In this document: positions 41,780 to 50,893 of the stretch, one piece after another | Numbering within the stretch: position 1 is the first letter of the stretch | How the letters are laid out: every line of letters begins with the position of its first letter | Source of the DNA: Bacteroidales bacterium | GTDB taxonomy: Bacteria; Bacteroidota; Bacteroidia; Bacteroidales; UBA932 | NCBI GenBank assembly: GCA_017446775.1 | Contig: JAFSQE010000035.1 | Location: 62,001 to 126,000, forward strand | DNA: 64,000 nt | Direction of reading: 5' to 3' | Notes under the pieces: model-generated | The model's input: the letters and a program-made list of their open reading frames with translations, nothing else | What the model was told of the DNA's origin: nothing | Database searches by the model: none | Program-made: the position numbers and the translations under genes

Positions 41780-43444
41780 ATGAAAAGGATTCTCTTTTGC
41801 CTCATTGCGGCAACACTATCCCTGGGGCTGTCTGCCCAGCAGATTCACAGTGTAGAAGTCACCGCCAAACTGTTTCCCGACGGGAGCGCGCATTTCACCC
41901 AATACTGGGACGCAGATGTCACATCCGGAACCGAATTCTACATTCCGGTAAAGAATCTGGGCAAGATGAAGATTTCAAATCTCCAGGTGAGCGAAAACGG
42001 ACAGCAATATGTAAGCGAAGGCGACAATTGGAAGGTGAAACGCTCTCTGGAAGAGAAGAGCGGCCGATGCGGCATCGTTAAAAAGGGAGATGGTGTTGAG
42101 CTCTGCTGGGGACAGGGGAGTTATGGCCGCCACATCTGGAAGGCGGAGTTTGATGCAACCAACCTGGTACAGGGATACAAAGATTACGACGGATTCAACT
42201 TTATGTTCATCAACCCCGGCATCGGCAGCATAGAACGTGCGAAAGTCACCATAGAGAATGCGACGGGCCTTCCTGCATGGAACAGCGACAACGTACAGGT
42301 GTGGGCATTCGGTTTCAACGGAGAGGTCAATGTTATTAAAGGCAAGATTGTATGCGAAACATCTTCCTGGATGTCCAAATCAAACAAGATCATTATCCTG
42401 GCCGGTTTTGACAAGGGACTTGTACAGCCCGCAACCGCACACGGATCCTCTTTTGAAAAGCTTTAGAAAAAAGCGATGCGCGGCAGCGACTACGACAGTG
42501 ACGACGATTCTCTGCCACTGCTTGCATCGCTGCTTGTGATGCTGCCGTTTATACTCGGATTCGCGGCGATTATTGCCAGCATCGTTATCAAAATAACAGG
42601 GCGGACCAAAGAGAAGAAGATTTACGGAACTTACAAGGTCACCGGCTGGTGGCGCGAACCTCCGCAGGAGAGCAACCTGTTTGCATCTTACTACATACTC
42701 GAGAAGGGAGAACGGCTCTCTATGGGAAAACTCAAATTTGGCAAAAACCTTATCGGAGCCTGCTTCTTAAAGTGGATCCTTGAGCAGAAGGCCATCCCCC
42801 AGCAAGATCCAAGGCATCCGAAGCGATACAACCTTAAGCTTGACCCTGCATCCCTGTTCGACAACCCGGTAGAGGGCGACCTGTTCAGAATGGTGCTTGC
42901 CGCGTCCGGCGACAACCTGATACTGGAGAAAGGCGAATTTGAGAGATGGTCCCGCAGGAAGTATGAAGAAATCATGGATTGGCCCCAGAAGGCTGTAGAC
43001 GACGGCAAGAAATATCTGATAGAGAAAGGGCGCCTTGACCGCAGGGGGCACAGTACACCGGAGGGACAGCAGCTGGCATGCCATGTGATACAGTTCCGCA
43101 ACTTCCTTAAAGATTTTACACTGAACAACGAGCGCGGCGTGCCCGAGGTAGAGCTCTGGAAAGATTATCTGGTATTTGCACAGCTGTATGGCATAGCCGA
43201 CCAGGTAACCAGGCAGCTTAAGGCGCTTTATCCGACCGACTTCGAGAAGTATGCCCGGTCGCTTAACATGGAGCCGATCTACTTCCACAGCGTGATCAAC
43301 ATGAACCGGGTGCTGGCCACCAGCGCATTTGCATCGGCCACAGCACGGATGAACAGCTCCCGCTCTTCAGGCCGTGGCGGATTCGCTTCGCTTGGCGGTG
43401 GCGGAGGCTTCTCCGGCGGCGGTTTTGGCGGCGGCAGCCGTTAG
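41780..43444 (+). pseudogene. DUF2207-type membrane protein interrupted by an in-frame TAG
   Basis: Two open stretches in the same reading frame are separated only by a TAG at 42464-42466. Codons 1-228 give a signal peptide (MKRILFCLIAATLSLGLSAQ) and the periplasmic DUF2207 beta domain. After the stop come Lys-Lys-Ala and an ATG (42476), then GSDYDSDDDSLPLL, a membrane span near LLVMLPFILGFAAIIASIVI, the cytoplasmic part, and a glycine/serine-rich end (GGGGGFSGGGFGGGSR), the normal end of DUF2207 proteins. One base change would restore a 554-residue protein. It may be a pseudogene, a sequencing error, or two proteins by re-initiation at 42476. Confidence 0.75.
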
Positions 43445-43498
43445 ACGCACTCCTGCTCTGGTGGCCATCATTCTGATAATCAACACCTTAAATAATCC

Positions 43499-43522
43499 TG
43501 CTTGCGTTAAAATACGCAAGCA
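43499..43522. terminator. Hairpin between DUF2207 and DUF4301 genes
   Basis: Perfect eight-pair stem TGCTTGCG/CGCAAGCA with loop TTAAAATA, lying between two convergent genes. No strong T run follows on either strand, so it could be a weak bidirectional terminator or mRNA end stabiliser. Confidence 0.45.
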
Positions 43523-43578
43523 AGATATGTTAAACGACTGATTTACAGGGGTATCAGTACCACAGGGTTAGATATCAA

Positions 43579-45069
43579 TTATCCCTGATGTGCGGGTCTT
43601 AACAGGTCCAGGACTACTTTGACAGGATTGAAGGTCTCTACGGGCACCTCTACGAAAAGGGTGTTCCAGTCGCTCATGGCTCCGTTCCACAGGCCAGGCA
43701 TCTCCAGGGCCTTAAGCTCGCGTCCCTGATAGCTCTTGCTGCTCATAAAGCCGGCATCGGGATCCACCCGTTTAAGGAGGTCGAACCTGTTACCCTTATA
43801 GTCGCGCAGCAGGCACACCAGATCCACCGGGTTGAAGTGGGTCGCACCTGCCATAGCATTCTGAGCTACAGGGTCGTCTTTTGGAATCTGGACACTCTCC
43901 AGAATCTGGAGCGAAGTGCTGCCGTCGGCACCTTCTATGATATACGGACCACCGCCCGGCTCACCCTCGTTACGGACCATGCCGCACACGCGGATTGGCC
44001 TGTCGAGCTTTGCGCGAATTGCTGCGACACGTTCGGAGAAAGTAGCTGCGGCTGGCATGGCTACGCACAACTCATTCTTTAAGAATGATTCAATCTCTGC
44101 GCAGAGCTCTTCCGTAGCACCGGCATCCAACCGATGCAGATAGCTGAAGATGATATCGCGCAAGCGTAGCGCCTCCCCCATCAAGACCTGCTTGTAAAGC
44201 GATGTTGTGGGCAGGAGTTTCTCGTGGGCCACGTTGTCGATATTCTTGATGGATACCAGTTCGGCATCGACCTTGTCCAGATTGTAAATCAGCGCACCGT
44301 GGCCGGCAGGACGGAACAACAGCGAACCATCTTCTGTGCGGAACGGCATATTGGCTGTATCCACGGCAATTGTATCGGTGGCTTTATCCTGATAAGTAAA
44401 AGCGATGTCGTATTTAACGCCGTAGCGCTGCTCGAACTTATCCTTAACCTCTGCCAGTGCATCTTCAAACAACTGCCGGTGTTCCGGCGATATTGTGAAC
44501 ACCAGGTGACAGATGTTGTCGGCACCGCGCATATAATCGGCAGCCTCTACAAGATGCTCTGCCATGGCAGTGCGGACTTCCGAGGGATAACGGTGGAATT
44601 CAAGTACGCCCTTGGGCTTGGAGCCGTAGCCAAGACCAGGCTCGAAGAGCATCTTCTCCAGGGCCGATTTGCGGTAAGCTGCAGAACCCTCCGGAACAGA
44701 GAAGATTTCCGGCGAATAGAACGCGAACTCCCTGATATGTGCTGCAAGCCGCGCCCCGGGAGCATCAGTAGCGAGATCTTCCCCAGCCTCCAGCTTATCC
44801 AGAGCGGCAAACATATCCTTGAACATACGGGATGCAGCACCCGATGCCGGGACAAACTTGCATTTGCCTTTGACATCTGCATTGGCATAATATGCCGCGG
44901 CGTCTGAGGCACCGGCCTCGGTGAGTACCTTAATGCCACGGCCGGGAACAGCGGCCCCCACAATCTTCATTGCGGGGAAACCCTTTTTGAAACGTTCTAC
45001 CTGTTCTTCTACCTGCGAGACAGAGGCGCCTCTGGCCTGTATCTGGCGAATGTCATCTGGAGTAAACAT
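43579..45069 (-). CDS. DUF4301 family protein
   Basis: A 496-residue protein recognised as DUF4301, a family confined largely to Bacteroidota with no assigned function. The region KCKFVPASGAASRMFKDMFA resembles the start of nucleotide-sugar pyrophosphorylase-type folds (a Gly/Ser-rich loop followed by Arg and Lys), and RPIRVCGMVRNEGEPGGGPY is another conserved stretch. No signal peptide or membrane spans, so cytoplasmic. A transferase role is only a guess. Downstream of DUF3467 by 11 bases. Confidence 0.82.
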   Translation of the reverse strand: MFTPDDIRQIQARGASVSQVEEQVERFKKGFPAMKIVGAAVPGRGIKVLTEAGASDAAAYYANADVKGKCKFVPASGAASRMFKDMFAALDKLEAGEDLATDAPGARLAAHIREFAFYSPEIFSVPEGSAAYRKSALEKMLFEPGLGYGSKPKGVLEFHRYPSEVRTAMAEHLVEAADYMRGADNICHLVFTISPEHRQLFEDALAEVKDKFEQRYGVKYDIAFTYQDKATDTIAVDTANMPFRTEDGSLLFRPAGHGALIYNLDKVDAELVSIKNIDNVAHEKLLPTTSLYKQVLMGEALRLRDIIFSYLHRLDAGATEELCAEIESFLKNELCVAMPAAATFSERVAAIRAKLDRPIRVCGMVRNEGEPGGGPYIIEGADGSTSLQILESVQIPKDDPVAQNAMAGATHFNPVDLVCLLRDYKGNRFDLLKRVDPDAGFMSSKSYQGRELKALEMPGLWNGAMSDWNTLFVEVPVETFNPVKVVLDLLRPAHQG

Positions 45070-45080
45070 GGCTCAAAAGA

Positions 45081-45383
45081 TTAAGCGTCACCCAGGCCAA
45101 GCGGCGCAATGGTCATACCCTGCTTGCGGATCTTGATCTCGCCGTTTTCCGATTCGAATTTGGCGATATTGTCGTGCAGTGCCATCAGCAGGCGCTTTGC
45201 ATGCTCCGGCGTCATGACGATACGGCTGGCAACCTTGGGCTTAGGGATTCCGGGCATCATCTGCACGAAATCTACGACGAACTCACTTTGCGAATGAGTT
45301 ATGACGGCCAGGTTGGAATAGATACCGCCGGCCATCTCGGGTGCAATCTCGATGTTGATCTGTTTCTGGTTAGGATTCTCCAT
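45081..45383 (-). CDS. DUF3467 family small protein
   Basis: A 100-residue protein starting NQKQINIEIAPEMAGGIYSN and containing FVVDFVQMMPGIPKPKVASR and TPEHAKRLLMALHDNIAKFE, the signature of DUF3467. Members occur across Bacteroidota and some archaea. The function is unknown. Length is typical. It sits nine bases after rny and eleven before the DUF4301 gene, so the three probably form one transcript. Confidence 0.9.
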   Translation of the reverse strand: MENPNQKQINIEIAPEMAGGIYSNLAVITHSQSEFVVDFVQMMPGIPKPKVASRIVMTPEHAKRLLMALHDNIAKFESENGEIKIRKQGMTIAPLGLGDA

Positions 45384-45392
45384 AGCGCAATA

Positions 45393-46928
45393 TTATTTTG
45401 CGAAGGCGACGCTGCGCACCTCGCGGATTACCGTTACCTTGACCTGTCCGGGATAGGTCATCTCGTCCTGGATACGACGTGCCACATCGGCCGATATCTC
45501 GTCGCACTCCGCATCGCTCACCTGCTCTGCACCAACAATCACTCGCAACTCGCGGCCGGCCTGGATAGCATAGGCCTTAACGACGCCGTTGTGCGATGCC
45601 GCGATGTTCTCCATATCCTTCAGCCGCTTGATATACGACTCTATCACCTCGCGACGGGCACCGGGACGCGAACCCGATATTGCATCGGCCACCAGCACGA
45701 TGGGGGCGATAAGGGTCTGCATCTCGACCTCCTCGTGGTGGGCGCCAATCGCGTTGCAGATTTCTGGCTTCTCCTTGCACTTCTCCGCTATCTGCATACC
45801 CACGATAGCGTGCGGCAGCTCGTACTCCTCTTCTGCCACCTTGCCGATATCGTGCAGCAGACCGGCGCGCTTTGCCAGTTTGGGATTGAGTCCCAGTTCG
45901 GCAGCCAGGATGGCCGATATGTTGGCCACTTCGCGGGAGTGCTGCAGCAGGTTCTGGCCATAAGAGCTGCGGTATTTCATACGACCCACCATCTTTACCA
46001 GCTGAGCGTTCAACCCGTGTACGCCAAGGTCGATGCAGGTGCGCTTGCCGGTCTCCATAATCTCCTCGTCGAGCTGCTTGCTTACCTTTGCCACAACCTC
46101 CTCTATACGCGCAGGATGGATGCGGCCGTCGGCTACAAGCTGATGCAGGGCCAGGCGCGCCACCTCGCGGCGGACAGGGTCGAATGCAGAGATAAGGATT
46201 GCCTCGGGAGTATCGTCTACCACAATCTCTACACCGATGGCGGCCTCAAGTGCGCGGATGTTGCGGCCCTCGCGACCTATAATGCGACCCTTGATCTCGT
46301 CGTTCTCTATGTTGAAGACCGTTACGGCGTTCTCTATGGCAACCTCGGGTGCTGTGCGCTGGATAGTGTTGATCACAATGCGCTTTGCCTCTTTGCTGGC
46401 AGTCATGCGGGCTTCGTCCATAACATCGTTGATATAGGACATCGCCTGGCTCTTGGCCTCTGCCTTCATGCTCTCCATCAGCTGCTCCTTGGCATCCTCT
46501 GCGGTCATACCGGCCACCTCCTCAATCTTGCGGATGGCCTCTTCGCGCAGCGAATCGTACTCCTCTTTCTTTTTATTGAGCAGTTCCAGCTGCCTCTGGA
46601 GATTCTCTTTGATCTGGTCGTTCTCCTTTGCCTTGCGGGCCAGATCGGCCTGTTGCTGCCCTATCTGGCTCTCCTTTGCATGGATACGGTTTTCGATCTG
46701 CTGTATCTGGGAGTTGCGCTCTGCAATAGCAGCTTCGTGCTCGCTTTTTAGCTGCAGGAACTTCTCCTTTGCCTGGAAGATCTTCTCTTTCTTGATGTTT
46801 TCTGCCTCCAGGGTGGCGTTACGGATAATCTCGCTCCCCCTTTTCTTGAGGATAATGCGTCTGACAAAAATATAAAGCAGTATACCGACTGCTGCTGCCG
46901 CTATGGCTGTTATAAGATAGTTTACCAT
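45393..46928 (-). CDS. rny: Ribonuclease Y
   Basis: Endoribonuclease that starts mRNA decay. The 511-residue protein has one N-terminal membrane span ([20 protein letters not shown]), a long coiled coil to about residue 200 ([20 protein letters not shown]), a KH RNA-binding domain with [15 protein letters not shown], and an HD domain with [12 protein letters not shown]. This is the standard order. Start at MVNYLI is twelve codons inside the open frame and places the span at the very N-terminus. It lies downstream of zapA and the 6S-like RNA on the same strand. Confidence 0.95.
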   Translation of the reverse strand: MVNYLITAIAAAAVGILLYIFVRRIILKKRGSEIIRNATLEAENIKKEKIFQAKEKFLQLKSEHEAAIAERNSQIQQIENRIHAKESQIGQQQADLARKAKENDQIKENLQRQLELLNKKKEEYDSLREEAIRKIEEVAGMTAEDAKEQLMESMKAEAKSQAMSYINDVMDEARMTASKEAKRIVINTIQRTAPEVAIENAVTVFNIENDEIKGRIIGREGRNIRALEAAIGVEIVVDDTPEAILISAFDPVRREVARLALHQLVADGRIHPARIEEVVAKVSKQLDEEIMETGKRTCIDLGVHGLNAQLVKMVGRMKYRSSYGQNLLQHSREVANISAILAAELGLNPKLAKRAGLLHDIGKVAEEEYELPHAIVGMQIAEKCKEKPEICNAIGAHHEEVEMQTLIAPIVLVADAISGSRPGARREVIESYIKRLKDMENIAASHNGVVKAYAIQAGRELRVIVGAEQVSDAECDEISADVARRIQDEMTYPGQVKVTVIREVRSVAFAK

Positions 46929-46995
46929 TGTATAGTTATTGTTTGTCTGATAATGCATATCCAATAACTCACAAATGGTCCGAACCGGAGCATAT

Positions 46996-47189
46996 AAAAA
47001 AGGCCGCTAGTTACTGTAAGTCCAAAAATCTTGCAATGTAAGATTTAAGCCCAGCGATTTATGCCGCAAACTTCCTCCGTCCCTTAAAGCAGGAATCCCC
47101 AATGAAGGGTAACCTAGGCCCGTTTTTGGCAGCCGTGGACTCTTTTGGATTTTAAAATGTTGATTTTGGCAAAGAGTCAACTAACGGCC
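46996..47189 (-). ncRNA. ssrS: Candidate 6S RNA (ssrS) downstream of zapA
   Basis: The 250-base space between zapA and rny has no gene but is highly structured on the minus strand. The ends pair: GGCCGTTAGTT (47179-47189) with AACTAGCGGCC (47002-47012), 11 pairs with one G-U, followed by six T. An inner stem joins AAATCCAAAA with TTTTGGACTT, leaving a large bulged core, like 6S RNA. 6S RNA is next to zapA in many bacteria, and size (about 190) fits. The outer 5' arm takes in the zapA stop codon, so the RNA may be processed from the zapA message. Sequence identity was not confirmed. Confidence 0.6.
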
Positions 47190-47474
47190 ACTGTTTATGT
47201 ATTCATCCAAACGACGGTCAAGGGTTGCAATACCCTCTTCCAGCTCTTTGGAGTCATCTCTCTGTTCGAGCGAAATGTACTGCATCACAAACTCCATCAG
47301 CACTATGCTCAGAATATCCTGCATATCTTTAGTTGCATACTTTGAGGCGTAAAAGGCGACCTTCTCCTCTATCCTTTTAACCGACGCACGCACCCTCTCT
47401 TCGTTTTCCGGAAGGATATGGAAGGTGAACTTGCGTCCGCCAATGGTTACCGTTATTTTCTGTTTATCGTCCAT
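47181..47474 (-). CDS. zapA: Cell division protein ZapA
   Basis: A 97-residue FtsZ-binding protein. It starts KITVTIGGRKFTFHI, the ZapA globular head, followed by a helical region with AFYASKYATKDMQDILSIVL and a charged coiled-coil end. ZapA bundles FtsZ filaments at the division ring. A coiled-coil gene lies six bases upstream, and a 6S-like RNA is downstream. Confidence 0.92.
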   Translation of the reverse strand: MDDKQKITVTIGGRKFTFHILPENEERVRASVKRIEEKVAFYASKYATKDMQDILSIVLMEFVMQYISLEQRDDSKELEEGIATLDRRLDEYINSGR

Positions 47475-47480
47475 CGTATG

Positions 47481-47786
47481 CTATATATCCAACATTGCTA
47501 TGCAATTGTCTATCTCTTTTATCACCGCATTGAGCCTGCGCTTTGCAGCTGCACTGTCTCCGGGTGATGCAGAAAATGCGCCCGCCAATTGTAAGTTATT
47601 CAGTTTATCTTCTAGTATTTGTATCTTTTGTTCTAATTGTGTCTGTTTTTCCCTGTATTGTGCAACCTGGCTGCGATATGAATCCACCTCAGACGACAGC
47701 GAAGCGGCGCGAGAACGCTCCGATTCGTACATCGCAATCAGTTTTTCCACCTTGGCGGAAACGGCCGAAATCATATCCTCTGCCAT
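47481..47786 (-). CDS. Small coiled-coil protein, possible division partner of ZapA
   Basis: A 101-residue protein with a long heptad-repeat helix (residues about 10-70: AKVEKLIAMYESERSRAASL, YREKQTQLEQKIQILEDKLN) and a short C-terminal helix with LNAVIKEIDNCIAMLDI. It resembles proteins commonly encoded upstream of zapA in Bacteroidales. ZapB of E. coli is also a short coiled coil that binds ZapA, so a similar role is plausible but not shown by sequence. Confidence 0.75.
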   Translation of the reverse strand: MAEDMISAVSAKVEKLIAMYESERSRAASLSSEVDSYRSQVAQYREKQTQLEQKIQILEDKLNNLQLAGAFSASPGDSAAAKRRLNAVIKEIDNCIAMLDI

Positions 47787-47840
47787 GAAAATGCCTTGTT
47801 TGGTTTTCGATTTACAAAATTATAAATAATCCCTTAAAAA

Positions 47841-50813
47841 TCAAACGCCCTCTTTTACGATTCCCTTGCGGCAGCGGCCGTCGGCATAAACTGTGAGCGG
47901 AGCGTCAAAGCGGACAACCCTGAACCATTCGCCTTCATAAACCGCAGGCATGCCATCCAGCTTCTCTTCTGCGAACAACCCCTCTCCATTTGAAGGATTT
48001 ATTGAGAAGTAGCCCACCCCCAGCGAGGTTACATTCTGGAAGAAATGGGTCCCCTGGCTGCTTTCTATATTGAAGTTCTTGAGCGCCATCTCCACAATAA
48101 CCTTGGCCTGTGAGATGTGACCCCATTTGACAGGCACTCCCAGGTTCGGATCTGAAGAGCCCCAGCGGCCGGTGCCCACAAGCACATACTCCTCGTCCTG
48201 CTGCTTCATCATCGAATTCAGCTTGTAGAGTTCCTCCGCAATCTCGTTGGTCCTAAGAGAAGAGAACTTGTCGAACTTCATGTATATCACATGCCTCAGT
48301 CCCTTTATCTCACCTGCCCCAAGCGCACACTCGGAATAAATCAGCGCATCGTCTGTCGTTATCTTCGCCCAGTCTACCTTGGCATCGTCCAGGCCGTTGA
48401 TAATGGGACGTATCTGCAAAAAGTTGAATACCCTGGGGGTTCCCGGGGGGACGTCCATGTTCACCGCAAACTCTATCTCCACCGGACAGCGGAGCTCCTC
48501 CTCGCCTATCTTGAGCAGGTCAGAGATAATCTCTGCCAGCGGGAAGGAGTTATATTTGAGGATGCTGTTAAAGGTGATAACCTTGAACGACTGGTTGAAA
48601 GTAGGCCCCTCGCTGATGCGGTTGTTGGCGTAGTCGTAGTTAGAGCAGACATATTTGGCGTTGCGGAAGCCGCCGATCCGGCTCACCGGCAGCCGCTCTA
48701 TGTTAACCGCCTCGTCGGTAGAGGGGAGGAACTTGCCGGGATCCAGGTTAAGTGCCAGCACCTCGGTCTGAGCATCGCTCACGGTGAGCTCTACGGTGGA
48801 TGTCTGCAGTGCCTTGTCGGGATAAGCCGGACAGAAGCGGAGCGTTTTGCCACCGTCCACCACCTCTTTGCCAAGACCCATCACCACGTTGCATACGCCG
48901 TCTTCTGATTTCTCGTAGCCCAGTGGATAAAGGTTGCGCGATCGGGCAACGCCAGAGAATGTGGGCATATAGTAGCCATCCTGCTCTGTACCGCACACCT
49001 CCTGCACCAGCACCGCCATCCGCTCTTCGCTGAGGACGTTCTGGGAAGTCTGGATATAGGCTTTGGAAGATACGAAATATACCGACGCATACACGCTCTT
49101 AATGCCGCGTATCAACATTCGGAGCATCTGGCCGTCGTCTTCGCATCGCGGTATCATATAGGTCGAATAGACACCGGCAAAGGGCTGATAGTTCGAATCT
49201 TCCAGCTTGGATGATGAACGGATGGCCAGCGGCAGCCGGCATGTCGACACAAACTTCTTGAGCTTGCGGTGCAGCGATTGAGGTATGGTAGAATTCAGGA
49301 ATTCCGAGAGCAGGAAATCGTCGCTTACATCCTTGGCAATGATATACTGAAGGCTGTTGGAGGTGATGAACTCCTCGAAATAATCTGTCGCGATAACCAC
49401 GCTGCGCGGGATGGTAATGCGCACGTCGGGATATTTCTTGTACTGCTCGTGCTTGGCGATGATTCCGTTCATGAATGCCAGGCCGCGCGCCTTGCCACCG
49501 ATGCTGCCGTTGCCGATCTTTGCAAACGACACGGCGTCGCTGTATGTGTTTTCGTCGAAGCTGGCAACGATTCCCTGCCCCAGCAGCGTGCGGTATTCCT
49601 TAAGCAGGCGAACGATGGCGTGGCGATGCTCTTCGGTAGAAGTGAACTGGCTGCTGTTCATGCTGCGCAGCACCTTGGCGATTGGGAACAGGCCGCGGGC
49701 ATAGAGCCACTTTGAAAGATGCATCTGGCCCAGGTGATACTCCAGCGCCTCGTCAGGCACAGTCTCTATGAGTTTCTGCATCTGATACAGGTCGTGTGCG
49801 CGTCCGATTTCCAGACCCGATGCCGGATCGGTGAAAACAAAGTCGCCGAAGCCAAACTCAGAGTATATCACGTCGTGCATGTTCTCCAGCAGGTTCTTGC
49901 TGGTCTTGGGGATAAACCCGGCACCGAGCGATTCCGCCAGGTTCTTGTACTCTACCTGCGAACTCTGCATGATAACCGGCATCCATGGAGTCTTCTCTTT
50001 CACCATCTTTATGATATCCACACCGGCATCGGACTTCTCTGTATCGCTGGGATCGCCTTTGTGGACTATCATTCCCAGATCGGTGATGACGCCCAGCAGG
50101 TTGTTCTTGTATTTCAGATAAAGCTCCTCTGCCTCTGCATAGCTGGTGGCCAGCAGCACCTTGGGCCGCGACCGCTTGCGCTGTATCATCTGCTGCTCGT
50201 TATAGGCATCCTTGATGAATTCGCTGTTCTGAAGCAGGATGATACGGTAAAGTTCCGGGAGATAGGTAGAGTAAAAGCGGAACGAATCCTCTGCCAGAAG
50301 TATGGCCTGCACACCGCCCTGGAGGATGTCACTCTCTGCATTCAGACGGTCTTCTGCCAGTTTGATTATGGCGATGATCAAATCGGCAGTGCCGTGCCAG
50401 CAAAAGATGTTGTCCAGCGCTTCGCACTTGCTCTCTTCTATATGGCGGTAAATCTCACGCGAGAAACTTGTGATAAGGAACACCGGCATCTCGGGGCAAA
50501 TCTGCTTGATGCGGGTTGCAAAATCGAACACCGTCATCCCCCCCACATTGTACATTGTAAGCACAAAGTCGAATTTCTCCCCGGCAGAGAGCAGCTCCAG
50601 CGCCTCTGCAGAACCGCTAACACGGGTGATGGCCGGCGGGTTGCTCATATTCAGCTCTATGTATTCGCTGTTGATCTGGGAATCTATATGTCCGTCTTCT
50701 TCAAGCGTGTATCCGTCGTAACTGCTGCAAACAAGCAAGATGCGGTGGATGCGGTATTTCATGTAATCGTGGCGCAGATCTTCGCCAAAAGAGAGGAGCC
50801 CGGAATCTTCCAT
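47841..50813 (-). CDS. PEP/pyruvate-binding ATP-grasp protein with receiver-like domains
   Basis: A 990-residue cytoplasmic protein. Residues about 20-140 and 205-330 look like response-regulator receiver folds; in the first, the phospho-acceptor aspartate position reads LTMYNVGGM, in the second it reads VITDLGM. Residues about 430-830 are the PPDK/PEP-synthase N-terminal ATP-grasp domain: NGSIGGKARGLAFM, LAIRSSSKLEDSNYQPFAGV and VFNFLQIRPI. The swivelling histidine domain and the PEP TIM barrel of true PEP synthase are absent. The last 160 residues (VGTGRWGSSDPNLGVPVKWG) are conserved in related Bacteroidales proteins but unassigned. It is likely a regulatory or kinase-like relative. Confidence 0.82.
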   Translation of the reverse strand: MEDSGLLSFGEDLRHDYMKYRIHRILLVCSSYDGYTLEEDGHIDSQINSEYIELNMSNPPAITRVSGSAEALELLSAGEKFDFVLTMYNVGGMTVFDFATRIKQICPEMPVFLITSFSREIYRHIEESKCEALDNIFCWHGTADLIIAIIKLAEDRLNAESDILQGGVQAILLAEDSFRFYSTYLPELYRIILLQNSEFIKDAYNEQQMIQRKRSRPKVLLATSYAEAEELYLKYKNNLLGVITDLGMIVHKGDPSDTEKSDAGVDIIKMVKEKTPWMPVIMQSSQVEYKNLAESLGAGFIPKTSKNLLENMHDVIYSEFGFGDFVFTDPASGLEIGRAHDLYQMQKLIETVPDEALEYHLGQMHLSKWLYARGLFPIAKVLRSMNSSQFTSTEEHRHAIVRLLKEYRTLLGQGIVASFDENTYSDAVSFAKIGNGSIGGKARGLAFMNGIIAKHEQYKKYPDVRITIPRSVVIATDYFEEFITSNSLQYIIAKDVSDDFLLSEFLNSTIPQSLHRKLKKFVSTCRLPLAIRSSSKLEDSNYQPFAGVYSTYMIPRCEDDGQMLRMLIRGIKSVYASVYFVSSKAYIQTSQNVLSEERMAVLVQEVCGTEQDGYYMPTFSGVARSRNLYPLGYEKSEDGVCNVVMGLGKEVVDGGKTLRFCPAYPDKALQTSTVELTVSDAQTEVLALNLDPGKFLPSTDEAVNIERLPVSRIGGFRNAKYVCSNYDYANNRISEGPTFNQSFKVITFNSILKYNSFPLAEIISDLLKIGEEELRCPVEIEFAVNMDVPPGTPRVFNFLQIRPIINGLDDAKVDWAKITTDDALIYSECALGAGEIKGLRHVIYMKFDKFSSLRTNEIAEELYKLNSMMKQQDEEYVLVGTGRWGSSDPNLGVPVKWGHISQAKVIVEMALKNFNIESSQGTHFFQNVTSLGVGYFSINPSNGEGLFAEEKLDGMPAVYEGEWFRVVRFDAPLTVYADGRCRKGIVKEGV

Positions 50814-50830
50814 ATCAAAAATATTACGCT

Positions 50831-50861
50831 CAAAAGTAATGATTATTTATTGAATATTAAA
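50831..50861 (-). promoter_or_regulatory. Candidate promoter of the PEP-binding protein gene
   Basis: Minus-strand TACTTTTG at 50831-50838 with TTTA at 50858-50861 after 19 bases. A second TAnnTTTG match, TATTTTTG at 50816-50823, lies only two bases before the ATG and would give a leaderless message. Confidence 0.4.
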
Positions 50862-50877
50862 CCTTGGAGTATATTTG
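50850..50877 (+). promoter_or_regulatory. Candidate promoter of the outer-membrane protein gene
   Basis: TATATTTG at 50870-50877, full -7 match, with TTG at 50850-50852 (17 bases away, shorter than ideal). It overlaps the divergent promoter on the other strand. Confidence 0.45.
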
Positions 50878-50893
50878 CAGTCTATTCAAGAGT

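Noticed and set aside
41780-43444. TAG decoded as an amino acid (pyrrolysine or recoding)
   Set aside because: Many genes in the window use TAG as a true stop, and no downstream recoding structure or tRNA is visible.
45174-46751. 525-codon open frame antisense to rny
   Set aside because: Ribonuclease Y with KH and HD motifs lies on the other strand; the antisense product is low in normal domain features.
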